Shown here: positions 1 to 9,678 of the stretch, in pieces
Numbering within the stretch: position 1 is the first letter of the stretch
Layout of the letters: each line of letters opens with the position of its first letter
From: Candidatus Zixiibacteriota bacterium
Lineage (GTDB): Bacteria; Zixibacteria; MSB-5A5; JAABVY01
Assembly (NCBI GenBank): GCA_011056555.1
Contig: DSEQ01000011.1
Span: forward strand, 1-64,000
Length of the DNA stretch: 64,000 nucleotides
Reading direction: 5' to 3'
Position numbers and translations under genes: made by a program
The notes under the pieces: generated by a model
Databases searched by the model: none
Told to the model about the DNA's origin: nothing
What the model saw: the letters and a program-made list of their open reading frames with translations, nothing else

Positions 1-1218
1 ACATATGTACGGCTCAACAACAGTCTCCGCAATATCACTTATCCAATCCTGTATCAAGATGCGGATTTCTATGTTCCCGCCATCACCTCCGTACCGGTGA
101 TAGCGGACCTGGCCGGAATTACCATGGTCTGGGATGCTAATGAGCTCTCCATCCGGGCCGCGGAACTGCAGCATAATGTTCTCGATCTTAAATTTTCTCC
201 CAGGAGCAACGGTTACCTGTGTGAGATCATCCTCGCTCACCCGCTCGAATACGAGGTCCTTGTAACCGAGGGAAGCTGGATCAATATTACCCTGCAGGGC
301 GGAAATTTAAATCCGGGCTATATCTCAAACCGGCCCCACAGCAGTGTTATCAGAAAAATCCGCGCTTTTCAGTTCGAAAGCTCTTCGCAGATTTCCATAA
401 ATTTCAGGCGTGATGTAAATGAAATGCACCACAGCCTGGCCTTAAATCCGCCTCGTATACAGATATCCATAATCGATACCGCTTTTGACTACTCTGCAAT
501 CGACACTATCTTCTCGGATGATGAATTTGATCCGATCGATGTCATTGTCATCGATGCCGGGCACGGCGGCGCCGAGGATGGCGCTATCGGCCCCAAAGGA
601 ACTCTGGAAAAGGAGATTGTACTGGACATCGCTCTGCGGCTGGAAAAGTTGTTTGAAAAGGATGATGTGAGAGTTGTTCTCACGCGTCGGGATGATACGA
701 CACTTCTGCTCGATGAAAGAGCCAACCTGGCCAACAGCTCTGGCGGAGAGATGTTTGTGTCGATTCATGCCAACTGGTTTGAGGACGGTGCCGCAAAGGG
801 CTCACAGACTTTCTTCCTGGCCGCGGCACTGAACGACGCCGCCCGCGCCACCGCCATGCTCGAAAATAAATCCATACTTCTAAATGAAGAGGGCGAGATA
901 ACCGATACTGCCGATGAGCTCGATCTGATTTTATTCGACCTCCTGCAGACCGAATACCTGGCCGAATCACAGGCCCTGGCGCGCGAGATCCAGGCCGAAA
1001 TGATCAAGAACCTGAGAACCCGCAACCGCGGGGTGGACCAGGCCGGATTCTTTGTGTTGAACAAAGTTTACATGCCCTCAGTCCTTGTTGAAGTGGCTTT
1101 TATCAGTAACAAACACGAGGAGGCATTGCTCGGCAAAGAGAGTTTCCGGCAAAAAGCGGCCGAGGGAATATATGCCGGAATTAAAAATTTTATTGACAAA
1201 TATTCTCCCGATAGGTAA
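1..1218 (+). CDS. N-acetylmuramoyl-L-alanine amidase, 5' truncated by window edge
   Basis: Zinc amidase that cleaves the bond between muramic acid and the stem peptide of peptidoglycan in the envelope (Amidase_3/AmiC type). The reading frame is open to base 1, so the true start lies upstream; 405 residues are visible. The first ~170 residues resemble the beta-rich AMIN-type targeting region. The catalytic domain starts near base 530 with DAGHGG (first His ligand), then a KEIVLDI segment with the Glu ligand, SIHAN (second His), and VEVAFISN carrying the late catalytic Glu. It ends 8 bases before murI, so the two are probably co-transcribed, which fits a peptidoglycan theme. Family assignment is firm; exact paralogue (AmiA/B/C) is not. 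Confidence 0.9.
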   Translation, partial: TYVRLNNSLRNITYPILYQDADFYVPAITSVPVIADLAGITMVWDANELSIRAAELQHNVLDLKFSPRSNGYLCEIILAHPLEYEVLVTEGSWINITLQGGNLNPGYISNRPHSSVIRKIRAFQFESSSQISINFRRDVNEMHHSLALNPPRIQISIIDTAFDYSAIDTIFSDDEFDPIDVIVIDAGHGGAEDGAIGPKGTLEKEIVLDIALRLEKLFEKDDVRVVLTRRDDTTLLLDERANLANSSGGEMFVSIHANWFEDGAAKGSQTFFLAAALNDAARATAMLENKSILLNEEGEITDTADELDLILFDLLQTEYLAESQALAREIQAEMIKNLRTRNRGVDQAGFFVLNKVYMPSVLVEVAFISNKHEEALLGKESFRQKAAEGIYAGIKNFIDKYSPDR

Positions 1219-1226
1219 CAAACCAT

Positions 1227-2045
1227 ATGGCAAATATCGATAGTTCGCAGCCGATAGGCATTTTTGATTCGGGTCTGGGCGGCCTGACAGTTGTCAAAGA
1301 GATCCTCAAGATTCTGCCCAACGAGGACATAATCTATTTCGGCGATACCGGACGCACCCCCTATGGTCCCCGCTCCAAGGACATAATCATCGAATTCTCG
1401 CGCCAGGACACAAATTTCCTGCTGGAACAGAATGTCAAGATAATTGTGGTCGCCTGCAATACAGCTTCTGCACAGGCCCTGGACGAGATAAGAAAAGATT
1501 ATGATATTGAAATGATCGGCGTGATCGAGCCGGGAGCGATTTCCGCTGTGAGGGCTACTAAAAACGGCAAGGTCGGTATAATCGGAACTGCCGGCACCAT
1601 CTCCTCCGATTCTTATGCCCGTACCATAAACCGTCTCGATTCCAGTATCAAGGTGTTCTCCATGGCCTGCCCCCTTTTCGTACCCCTGGTGGAGGAGGGT
1701 TATCTTGATAAAGAGGCCACCCGTTTGATTGCCGAAGATTACCTGTCCATATTCACAAGCAATGGTATCGACACTCTGGTCCTGGGCTGTACGCACTACC
1801 CCCTCCTGAAGGGGATTATCCACGAGATTCTGGGCAGGGACATCGTCTTGATAGATTCGGCGGAAGAAACTGCACAGATAGTGTATAAGAAACTGATCGA
1901 AATGAATTTGCTCAGAGAGAAAACCGCCAGTGTACTCCATAAATTCTATGTCTCGGACTTTCCTGAGAGGTTTCATCAGGTAGCCCGGCATTTCATGGGC
2001 GACAGGATTCAGAATGTGATCCGCATCGATATAAACAAATACTAA
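1227..2045 (+). CDS. murI: Glutamate racemase
   Basis: Interconverts L- and D-glutamate in the cytoplasm to supply D-Glu for peptidoglycan. The 272-residue protein has normal family length. Visible hallmarks are IFDSGLGGLTV at residues 12-22, the first catalytic cysteine in VVACNTASA (Cys77) and the second in LGCTHYPLL (about Cys188). The ATG lies 8 bases after the amidase stop; a weak AGGTAA precedes it, as expected for an operon gene relying on coupling. rdgB follows 26 bases later. A D-amino acid aminotransferase at 27138-27986 could provide a second route to D-Glu. Confidence 0.97.
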   Translation: MANIDSSQPIGIFDSGLGGLTVVKEILKILPNEDIIYFGDTGRTPYGPRSKDIIIEFSRQDTNFLLEQNVKIIVVACNTASAQALDEIRKDYDIEMIGVIEPGAISAVRATKNGKVGIIGTAGTISSDSYARTINRLDSSIKVFSMACPLFVPLVEEGYLDKEATRLIAEDYLSIFTSNGIDTLVLGCTHYPLLKGIIHEILGRDIVLIDSAEETAQIVYKKLIEMNLLREKTASVLHKFYVSDFPERFHQVARHFMGDRIQNVIRIDINKY

Positions 2046-2071
2046 TCTAAAAGGGGCAATACAGAGATACA

Positions 2072-2686
2072 ATGAATCAGATAGTACTGGCGACAAACAA
2101 CGAGCACAAGATCAGGGAAATCTCCTTTATCCTGCGGGACCTGCCGCTTTCAATACTCAGCAAAAAGGACTTCAGTGACTTTCCGGATGTCGAAGAAACC
2201 GGCCAGACCCTCGAGGAAAATGCCATCCTTAAGGCCAGGGCCATATTTGAAGCCACAAATATAATTTCCATTGCTGACGATTCCGGACTGGAGGTGGCCG
2301 CTCTGGGAGGCAGGCCGGGTGTAAATTCCGCCCGTTACGCCGGCCCGGGATGCAGTTTTGAGGACAATAACAGAAAGCTCTTGAAGGAAATGGAAGGTGT
2401 GCCCGAAAGCCAACGGGAGGCATTATTCAGATGTGTCATTGCTATCTCTTTCAGGCCGGATGATGTCGAGCTTGTTGAGGGCCGGGTGACAGGAAAGATC
2501 ACGACCGAAATCAGGGGCCTGCAGGGCTTCGGGTATGACCCTGTATTCTTTCTACCCTTCTACAACAAGACTTTCGCAGAACTTCCCCCCGAAGAGAAGA
2601 ACAGGATCTCGCACCGCGCCATAGCTATAAACAAGGCCCGGGAACTTCTAATAAAAAGACTGAACCTCCGTGTTCAAAATGAATAA
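2072..2686 (+). CDS. rdgB: XTP/dITP diphosphatase (RdgB/HAM1 family)
   Basis: Hydrolyses non-canonical purine triphosphates (XTP, dITP) to monophosphates, keeping them out of DNA and RNA. The 204-residue length is typical. Signatures are LATNNEHKIREI at the N terminus, the DDSGLEVAALGGRPGV motif around residues 69-84 with the catalytic Asp, GFGYDPVF near residue 150 and the C-terminal SHRAIA. It is the last gene of the amidase-murI-rdgB unit; murI-rdgB adjacency is common in bacteria. A hairpin with a T tract follows at once. Confidence 0.96.
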   Translation: MNQIVLATNNEHKIREISFILRDLPLSILSKKDFSDFPDVEETGQTLEENAILKARAIFEATNIISIADDSGLEVAALGGRPGVNSARYAGPGCSFEDNNRKLLKEMEGVPESQREALFRCVIAISFRPDDVELVEGRVTGKITTEIRGLQGFGYDPVFFLPFYNKTFAELPPEEKNRISHRAIAINKARELLIKRLNLRVQNE

Positions 2687-2708
2687 CTGCGAAACTGGTC
2701 CCGCTAAA

Positions 2709-2744
2709 TAAAAAATGCCGCTCTCTCCGGCGGCTCATTTTTTA
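2709..2744. terminator. Bidirectional intrinsic terminator after rdgB
   Basis: An A-run, the arms gccgc and gcggc, and a T-run lie between convergent rdgB and the gene ending at 2765. It can serve both strands. Confidence 0.75.
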
Positions 2745-2764
2745 TGCACGAAAAAAATCAAGCT

Positions 2765-4924
2765 CTACTTTTCAAATCTCAATGATATGCCCCAGTCAAT
2801 CGGTTCCGGGGGAGCATAGTCGTTCCATTCTGCATATGAATGCGAGTCATCGGTAACGTAATAAACCTCATAGGTCCCCTTATCGAGCATAATCACGCCG
2901 TCATACAGCCTGTTTTTCAGCGCACCGCCGGCGTGTTCTGTTTTCATATAGGTCATTTCCCAGATGACTGCGCCGCTGTTCTTATCGGTAATCCAGCCGT
3001 AATCATACATCCTGCCATTCACGCCCTCTCCCAGGGCATGGATTCTGACACGATTCGGCCTATCGAGTTTGAATGTGGTTTTGAGGTTGGCATTATTACC
3101 GACTCCCCCGATGCGGACAATAAAGTCCGAAGACTCGCTCGAGGGATGCACTTCAATAAAATTCTTATTATCCAGATTATCCAGCTCTTGCCGGAGCATC
3201 TTCATCTGGATCTCCAGCTCTTTATTTTCAAATTCTATCTGTTCGCGGTCGAATTCGGCCTTGAGTTCTTTCATATCTTCCGCATATTCTTTCTTCAGCT
3301 CCTCCATGTCCTGCCTTAATTCCTCGATATTTTCCAGGTCTTTGGCAGACTCCCGCAATTCTCTGCGCAGATCACTCAATTCATCCAGGTACACGCGTGT
3401 AATTTCCCTCTGCTGTTCCATCAGTTCACGGATTTTTTGAGGGTCAGGGGCGGGTGGAACCTGAAATTGAAATTCATACGTAGTCGTGGTTTCGCTGGGC
3501 CCGCCCAGTACCTTTAATGGACCTACCTCGACCAGATCAGGATTAAAATCTTCTTCATAGGCAAAGAGGGTAATGCCATAATTACGGCTGTCGGAAGGCT
3601 GGGCGGAATTCCATGATCCGTAGGAGTGCGATCCATCTGTCTTATAGCGCAGGGTATAATTTCCCCGCTCCAGTTCCAGAATCCCGTCGAAAACACGATT
3701 CTTTGCGGCCCCTCCGGCATGATCTGTTTGATCCTCACGCATGATCCACACGGTCTCGTCATTCTCGGCATTCTTGATCCAGCCATAGTCATACATATAA
3801 CCTTTCCTGCCCTCGCCTATGGCATAGACATTGACCGTCATATCACGCTTGAGCTGGAAATCACGGGCAAGGTTAACATCATCTGTAACTTTGGTAATCT
3901 GCACAATCGTCTTCTTGCGTTCATCGATGTCCGAGGGCTTGATACGATCGGCGATCTCGGATGATGATGCCGCTAAGGTTACGCCATAGAAAAACGGGTC
4001 ATAGGGCGGGGTACCGTTCCAGTCATCGAATGTATGCGATTCATCAGTCCAGTAATAGACAATATAATCGCCCGGTTCCAGCCTGATCTCGTCGTGAAAA
4101 CAGCGATTCTTCAGCGCCCCTCCGCCCCAGTCGGTATTCCATCTTTCCATCGCCCAGACCTTCTCGCGCGTGCGGGCGTTGATGATCTTGGCGCCATCCA
4201 TGAAAACGTCATTGCTCTCAGAATACTCTCCAATCGCATAGACCCTCACGAAGGCAGAGCCGGTCACCATAAAAACGGCCCGTTCATCACTGAGATTTCT
4301 CGGACGCACAAGCGAAATGACCTGGTTTGGAAGTACCGGTGGCTCATCACCTTTAACCCTGAAATTATTCTCAAAGGAAGCCAGTTGAAATTTAAATCTC
4401 TTCATCTGATTAGAATATATTGTGCCGTCTTTCGAGAATTCACTATCCAGGGCGTCTCCCACAATTCCCAGTAGATCGCCCAGGCCTTCAATATCCCCTT
4501 TCAGGTGAAAATCCGTAAGCATCTGCAATGGATTTCCAGCGAAATAGTATGCCTCGTATTCCCCCCTGTCCAGATATATGGTGCCGTTATAACGGCGCAG
4601 TTTGCGGTCCTCTTCCAAACGCCTGGTAGCCTCTTCAGACATTGACCAGACGACCTCACGGGTTTTTGAATCCAGAATCCATCCCAGAGCGTACATCTGG
4701 TCTGAATCTCTATGCCTCGCACCAATAATATCGATCTCAAGTTCGGAATCGTCATTAAGACTGAAGGCCTGCATGCGCAGTTCCTGGGATGAAAAATCCT
4801 GCATATTGAAGATTGTATATGATGCCCCATGCAGCGTCACTGGCCCAAAACATATGAGAGCCAAAAGCAGCAGAGCTGCCGTTTTGATGCCTGACCTGCC
4901 ATGTTGTCGTTCAAAGGTATTCAT
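2765..4924 (-). CDS. Secreted protein with four copies of a novel-looking repeat and a central coiled coil
   Basis: I do not recognise a named family. A 719-residue protein with a signal peptide (hydrophobic stretch about residues 16-33, cleavage near HGAS). About 80 residues recur: a 'YDYGWI...VIWEM' strand, then 'EHAGGAxKNRxYDG', an 'L..G.Y.VYY.TD.SHSY..WN' block and a closing 'WGISL'. Copies lie near residues 85-150 (degenerate), 225-310, 350-440 and 640-719; copies 3 and 4 are closest. Between copies 3 and 4, residues ~490-610 are charged and heptad-rich (many Glu/Lys/Leu), a likely coiled coil. The aromatic repeat suggests a beta-sandwich binding module exposed in the periplasm or on the surface. 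Function is unknown. It starts from an ATG after a weak leader and has no operon partner. Confidence 0.8.
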   Translation of the reverse strand: MNTFERQHGRSGIKTAALLLLALICFGPVTLHGASYTIFNMQDFSSQELRMQAFSLNDDSELEIDIIGARHRDSDQMYALGWILDSKTREVVWSMSEEATRRLEEDRKLRRYNGTIYLDRGEYEAYYFAGNPLQMLTDFHLKGDIEGLGDLLGIVGDALDSEFSKDGTIYSNQMKRFKFQLASFENNFRVKGDEPPVLPNQVISLVRPRNLSDERAVFMVTGSAFVRVYAIGEYSESNDVFMDGAKIINARTREKVWAMERWNTDWGGGALKNRCFHDEIRLEPGDYIVYYWTDESHTFDDWNGTPPYDPFFYGVTLAASSSEIADRIKPSDIDERKKTIVQITKVTDDVNLARDFQLKRDMTVNVYAIGEGRKGYMYDYGWIKNAENDETVWIMREDQTDHAGGAAKNRVFDGILELERGNYTLRYKTDGSHSYGSWNSAQPSDSRNYGITLFAYEEDFNPDLVEVGPLKVLGGPSETTTTYEFQFQVPPAPDPQKIRELMEQQREITRVYLDELSDLRRELRESAKDLENIEELRQDMEELKKEYAEDMKELKAEFDREQIEFENKELEIQMKMLRQELDNLDNKNFIEVHPSSESSDFIVRIGGVGNNANLKTTFKLDRPNRVRIHALGEGVNGRMYDYGWITDKNSGAVIWEMTYMKTEHAGGALKNRLYDGVIMLDKGTYEVYYVTDDSHSYAEWNDYAPPEPIDWGISLRFEK

Positions 4925-5036
4925 TTTTCAATTCCCATCCATTCCTTATAAAAGGATACGGGATTGAAGACGATATGTTTCACGGGCTCGTCGTAATCAT
5001 GCTAAATACTTGCATAATAATACTTTATCGGAATGG

Positions 5037-6389
5037 TCAGAAATCTGTTTTTCCCGAGAAATTGAACTCCGAGACGCGCATTGCCGGAACATGATTGCAG
5101 CCCATAGCATCCCACCATCCGGGAATAGACACAGATTCACTCGATATTTCAGCCACATTGGAGAAAACATCGAGCATGCTGTCCGTAAATCTCAGGTTTT
5201 TTATTCCATTGCTGAGCTTGCCGTTATTGATCAAAAACGTGCCGTCACGGGTCATGCCGGTCATCAAGGCTTTGCGCGTATCCAGAAATCCATTGATATA
5301 ATGGAACCTGGTAACCAGTATGCCCTTCTCGACATTGGAAATCATCTGCTCCAGCGATGAATCACCGGGCTTGATAAATACATTCAACGGCATGGCCCCT
5401 TCGCCCGACTCACTCGGCATAAGTGCATGTCCGGTAGACTGCTTGTTCTCTTTATTACCGGAAATGGTATCATATACAACGCCCCTGGCCACACCGTCGG
5501 CTACAAATTCCACCCCCTTCTTGGCCACGCCTTCGAGATCAAACGGGAAGGGTACCCCGGCGGGATTCAAGGCGTCATCGAATATACTGATATTCGATCC
5601 CATAATTTGTTCGCCGATACGGCCCGCCAGACAGGAGGTCTCCTCCTGAAATGCCTTCGATCCGAAAGCTATAAAATTCATCCATTCCAGCAGATTTGCC
5701 ACAGCAGCAGGCTCCAGAATTACTTCATATCTCCCCGGCTCGATTTCTTTGGGATTCTTCGACTTTTTGCATTTTTTCAGCGCCGTATTCGAAAGAGCCG
5801 TGAAATCGAGATCGTCGATATTGTGGGAGACAAAATTGACATATCCCGACGAATCATCACCCATAATAACGATATTTCCCGAGGCAGTCGTGTATGGCTG
5901 GTAGCATCTTAAGCCATTGGAGTTCAGAACCGCGACCTCTCCCTCGCCGGTGGAAAAGGCTCCGGCAGCATCCAGGTTGTTGTTAATGGTCTTGGTGAAT
6001 ATCCTCTTGAGCTTTGTGGCTCTCTGCCTGGGAGAAAATTTCGCAGTCTTTTCGAAGAACGTCTCCACTTCCGGATAATCCTGTTGTCCGGGGAATTGGT
6101 CGAAATGCCGATTTTCAACCTGACGTTTGGCGATATCTGTGGCCGCGCGCAGACATCTCCTCAGGTCAGTCAATGACATCGATGTTGTCGAGGCAACTCC
6201 CAGCTTTTTACCCATTGCCACTCGAAAATAGACGGTAGTGTTGGTCTCGGCCACATTCTGATGGATGTGAGAATTGGCAAAGCGTGTCAAACCGACCGAT
6301 GACCCCAGGAAGACCGCTTCCGTCTGATCGGCCTTCGAATCGGCCATGACCTTTTCAAGCGTTGTAAATAATCTGTCTTTTCCTATCAT
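5037..6389 (-). CDS. tldE: TldE/PmbA-family metallopeptidase partner subunit
   Basis: Partner of TldD; the TldD/E heterodimer degrades peptides and matures modified peptides such as microcin B17 in some bacteria. I take the ATG at 6389 (MIGKDRLF), giving 450 residues, rather than the longer open frame, because it overlaps the tldD stop as ATGA and AGGTGGGGG lies upstream. The C-terminal half has the family's GGWWDAMG-like end (IPGWWDAMGCNHVPAMRV) and FNGxxDTRKALMTG region. It lacks the HExxxH zinc motif, as expected for the non-catalytic subunit. Translational coupling with tldD supports a 1:1 complex. Confidence 0.92.
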   Translation of the reverse strand: MIGKDRLFTTLEKVMADSKADQTEAVFLGSSVGLTRFANSHIHQNVAETNTTVYFRVAMGKKLGVASTTSMSLTDLRRCLRAATDIAKRQVENRHFDQFPGQQDYPEVETFFEKTAKFSPRQRATKLKRIFTKTINNNLDAAGAFSTGEGEVAVLNSNGLRCYQPYTTASGNIVIMGDDSSGYVNFVSHNIDDLDFTALSNTALKKCKKSKNPKEIEPGRYEVILEPAAVANLLEWMNFIAFGSKAFQEETSCLAGRIGEQIMGSNISIFDDALNPAGVPFPFDLEGVAKKGVEFVADGVARGVVYDTISGNKENKQSTGHALMPSESGEGAMPLNVFIKPGDSSLEQMISNVEKGILVTRFHYINGFLDTRKALMTGMTRDGTFLINNGKLSNGIKNLRFTDSMLDVFSNVAEISSESVSIPGWWDAMGCNHVPAMRVSEFNFSGKTDF

Positions 6390-7828
6390 TTGCTTACCCC
6401 CACCTGTATTTTTCTGAATCTTGCCGGTGATGTGCCGTGAGCGACATGGGCGACCTGCATCGGCTCGCCCTTGCCGCAATTTGCCACACCCCAGATATGC
6501 CAGTGGTTTTTGTTGCAGATTGCATCACAGGAGTTCCAGAATTGCGGAGTTATGCCTGTATAAAGCGGATTCTTGTACAGGGTCTTCAGTTTGCCGTTCC
6601 TGATCTCCCAGGCGGCTTCCACACCGAACTGGAAGTTCAGGCGCTTGTCGTCGATCGACCAGCTCTTGTTGGTATCCAGGAAGAAACCGCCCTCTGTATC
6701 GGCGATCAGATCTTCAAGCTCCCATTCACCCGGTTCCAGATTGATATTGGTCATCCTGATCAGCGGTATCCGATTCCAGCCGTCGGCGCGCATGCATCCG
6801 TTGGAGTTCTGGCCCACCACTCCGGCTGTCTCACGAGAGGTCAGGTAGCCGACAAAACGGCCCTGATCGACCAGCGGCATCCGCTGGGCTTTCACACCTT
6901 CGTCATCGTAGCCAAACGTGCCCAGTCCGCCCTCGCATGTGGCATCATGCACTATGGTAACCTTGTCAGAGCCGTATTGCAAACTACCGAGCTTATCCAG
7001 GCTCATGAAAGACCCGCCTGCGAGAGAGATTTCGGTGCCGAGTACACGGTCGAGTTCGGTGGGATGTCCGCAGGACTCATGCACCTGCAGAGCCATCTGC
7101 GAGGCGCCTATTATTATGTCGGCCTCGCCTGCCGGCAAAGGGGGAGCGCTCAATAATTGTATCGCCTCTTCTCTCACGCGATTGGCATTTCTCTGCAGGC
7201 CCATATTTTCTATCACCTCGAAACCGCCGGTCATAAAATCGCCGCCATGAGAGTTGGGGAACGATCTCTTTTGAACCTCGCCTCCCTCGACCGCGGTGGC
7301 GGTGTATCCTGCCCCGGATTCCATGAGGTCCTGCTCGATAACCGAACCGTCTGTATTGACAAAAATCTTATTGGTCTTGAAAAAGGCCATGGACGATTCT
7401 GCTATCTTGATTTCAGATTTCTTCTGCAAGGTCTGATTGATCTTCATGAGCATGTTGATTTTTCTGGAGAGCCTGACCTTGAAGGGATCGGTCTGGAACG
7501 GGGTTTTGTAATGATCGTTGTATACCATGCCCTCATCAAGCTTGACATCTTCCCGTTTGGTAATAGCGGAAGCTTGAGCTATTTTCAGGGCCTGGTTGGA
7601 TACCTTCTTCAATTCACCCGATGTCAGCTTTGAGGATGAGGCAAAGCCCCAAGCGCCGTCAGCTAACACCCTGATTCCAAAACCTTGATCCAGAGTTCGC
7701 GAAAGTGTATCTACATTTTCATTGGTGACCTTGATAGATTCGACATCCCGGCGGGAAAATCTTATATCGGCGTATTGCACCCCTTTGGATTTCAAATAGT
7801 CGATTGTCTCTAATAGCTTGTCTTTCAT
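6386..7828 (-). CDS. tldD: TldD-family zinc metallopeptidase
   Basis: Catalytic subunit of the TldD/TldE cytoplasmic protease. 480 residues, normal for the family. The zinc-binding HExxxH is seen as VHESCGHPTELDR near residue 250, with the typical downstream EGGLGTFGYDDEG and C-terminal NCGKGEPMQVAHVAHG glycine/cysteine segment. A strong AAAGGAGG sits just before the ATG. Its TGA overlaps the ATG of tldE by four bases. No toxin or RiPP precursor is visible beside the pair, so a general peptide turnover role is as likely as a maturation role. Confidence 0.95.
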   Translation of the reverse strand: MKDKLLETIDYLKSKGVQYADIRFSRRDVESIKVTNENVDTLSRTLDQGFGIRVLADGAWGFASSSKLTSGELKKVSNQALKIAQASAITKREDVKLDEGMVYNDHYKTPFQTDPFKVRLSRKINMLMKINQTLQKKSEIKIAESSMAFFKTNKIFVNTDGSVIEQDLMESGAGYTATAVEGGEVQKRSFPNSHGGDFMTGGFEVIENMGLQRNANRVREEAIQLLSAPPLPAGEADIIIGASQMALQVHESCGHPTELDRVLGTEISLAGGSFMSLDKLGSLQYGSDKVTIVHDATCEGGLGTFGYDDEGVKAQRMPLVDQGRFVGYLTSRETAGVVGQNSNGCMRADGWNRIPLIRMTNINLEPGEWELEDLIADTEGGFFLDTNKSWSIDDKRLNFQFGVEAAWEIRNGKLKTLYKNPLYTGITPQFWNSCDAICNKNHWHIWGVANCGKGEPMQVAHVAHGTSPARFRKIQVGVSK

Positions 7829-8103
7829 TAATCCTCCTTTCAGGTATTCGGGGAGAGCTTAAAAGATTTAATTTATTCAAATGCATCCTTAAGTCAAACT
7901 GAATTTGGAGCGGCAAATTGCCGATTTTATGTCGCGATCAATCAATCCTTTGACAGGTATTGCATTGCCAAAAAGAATTAATTTATATCTTTAAGCCCTT
8001 CGGAAACCGTACACTACATTTTTCGCATATCGATTTAGCTTGTTTCAGGCAAGCGGAAATATTATCATTTAGTCTGGTATCTATATATGCAGCAGAGGAA
8101 AAC

Positions 8104-9657
8104 ATGAACACAATAAAAATCTCCCTTACATTGATAATTACACTATTTTGCGCCGCTCTCTCAGCGGAGAGTGACCGGCTCTCGGATGCACTTGAAAAGG
8201 CGGATGATAACCGCGCTGAATTGGAGAGGGTTCTTGATCACTATCAGGATGATTCCCTGAAATATCAGGCAGCCGTGTTTCTCATTTCTAATATGAACGG
8301 TCATGGTTATATGAGATATGAGATGGTGGATTCGTCTGAGGAGAGGATTGATTTTGACGTCCTCGATTATGAGGATTACGATGCATTACTGGAGGATGTG
8401 GACAGAATTGAAGCGGAGCGCGGTTCGATATCGTACCAGAAACAGGATTTCATTGAAGATCTGGAAAATATTACAGCAGACTTTCTTATAGAAAACATAG
8501 ACTATTCCTTCCGGGCCTGGCGGGAAAAACCATGGGCCAGAAATCTCAGCTTTGAACAATTCTGTGCATATATTCTGCCCTATCGTGGAAGCAATGAGCC
8601 ATTGGAAAGCTGGCGGCCAATCCTGTGGGAGAAATACAAGGATATCGAATCCCGGATGAAAGACCCAGCCGATCCAATCGAGGCAGCTGCGATTATCAAT
8701 AATGATATAATGTCATGGTTCAAATTCGACGAGCGCTATTATTACCATCCCACCGATCAGGGGCTGACGGAGATGATGCAGACACAGCTTGGTCGCTGTG
8801 AGGATATGACCAATCTGGCTATCTATGCCATGCGCGCCAACGGGCTGGCAGTTACCAGCGATTATACCCCGCACTGGGCCAACACCGGCAATAACCATGC
8901 CTGGAATGCGATTGTCACACCTGGTGGCGAGGTCATCCCCTTCATGGGCGCGGAGGCCAATCCCGGAAAGTACGAACTGGCAAACAAGCTTGCCAAGGCG
9001 TACCGAAAGATGTATGCCCAGCAGACGAATAACCTCGCCTTCCAGGAGAAAAAAGAGGAGAGTGTTCCCGGATGGCTTAACGGCAAGAGCTATATCGATG
9101 TGACAAATGATTATGTCCCGACTGCCGATATTGACATTCTGTTCGAGAAATTAATTCCCGATTCAGCAGACATAGCATACCTCTGTGTTTTCAATGATGC
9201 TGAATGGAAGCCGATTGACTGGGCAAGAATTGATGTCGGCAAAAATCAAGCTGTCTTCACAAATATGGGCATGGAAGTGGCCTATCTTCCGGCGCTATAC
9301 CTCGAAGAGAAAGTTGTGCCTTATGCCGATCCTTTCATAATGCGTGCGGATGGCATCAGAAGAACATTTCTGCCCAATAATGACATTTTAATAGACATAG
9401 AAATAAACGCTACCACCAAACGAGCGCCTGTTAAATCCACTACCGGCATCAAGGAAAAAACGCTGAAAGGCGCAGCGGAATATGAATTGTTTTACTGGGA
9501 TGAGGGCTGGCAGTCGTTAGCGAAAGAGACCGCTACTAGCGGTAGTCTTATTTTTGAAGATGTTCCCTCGAATGCTCTTTACTGGCTGGTCGAGGTTGAC
9601 GGCGATAAAGACGAGCGCATATTTTCGATTGAAAACGGACGGCTGGTATGGTGGTAA
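8104..9657 (+). CDS. Exported transglutaminase-like (papain-fold) protein
   Basis: A 517-residue exported protein. The start MNTIKISLTLI at 8104 is preferred over an upstream in-frame start because it opens a clean signal peptide (residues 1-20, cleavage after LSAES) and follows GAGGAAAAC. The transglutaminase-like core is visible at residues ~215-290: GRCEDMTNLAIYAMRANG carries the catalytic Cys and GNNHAWNAI the His; a GAEANPG segment follows where the third residue is expected. The C-terminal ~200 residues look like beta-sandwich domains. Such proteins in this group are usually peptidases or structural rather than cross-linkers; substrate unknown. It is transcribed alone, divergent from tldD. 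Confidence 0.8.
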   Translation: MNTIKISLTLIITLFCAALSAESDRLSDALEKADDNRAELERVLDHYQDDSLKYQAAVFLISNMNGHGYMRYEMVDSSEERIDFDVLDYEDYDALLEDVDRIEAERGSISYQKQDFIEDLENITADFLIENIDYSFRAWREKPWARNLSFEQFCAYILPYRGSNEPLESWRPILWEKYKDIESRMKDPADPIEAAAIINNDIMSWFKFDERYYYHPTDQGLTEMMQTQLGRCEDMTNLAIYAMRANGLAVTSDYTPHWANTGNNHAWNAIVTPGGEVIPFMGAEANPGKYELANKLAKAYRKMYAQQTNNLAFQEKKEESVPGWLNGKSYIDVTNDYVPTADIDILFEKLIPDSADIAYLCVFNDAEWKPIDWARIDVGKNQAVFTNMGMEVAYLPALYLEEKVVPYADPFIMRADGIRRTFLPNNDILIDIEINATTKRAPVKSTTGIKEKTLKGAAEYELFYWDEGWQSLAKETATSGSLIFEDVPSNALYWLVEVDGDKDERIFSIENGRLVWW

Positions 9658-9678
9658 GAGCACGGACGGTGGGTTCGA

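Noticed and set aside
1068-2096. Long minus-strand open frame over murI
   Set aside because: murI on the plus strand has catalytic motifs and full length; the antisense frame shows none and has no RBS.
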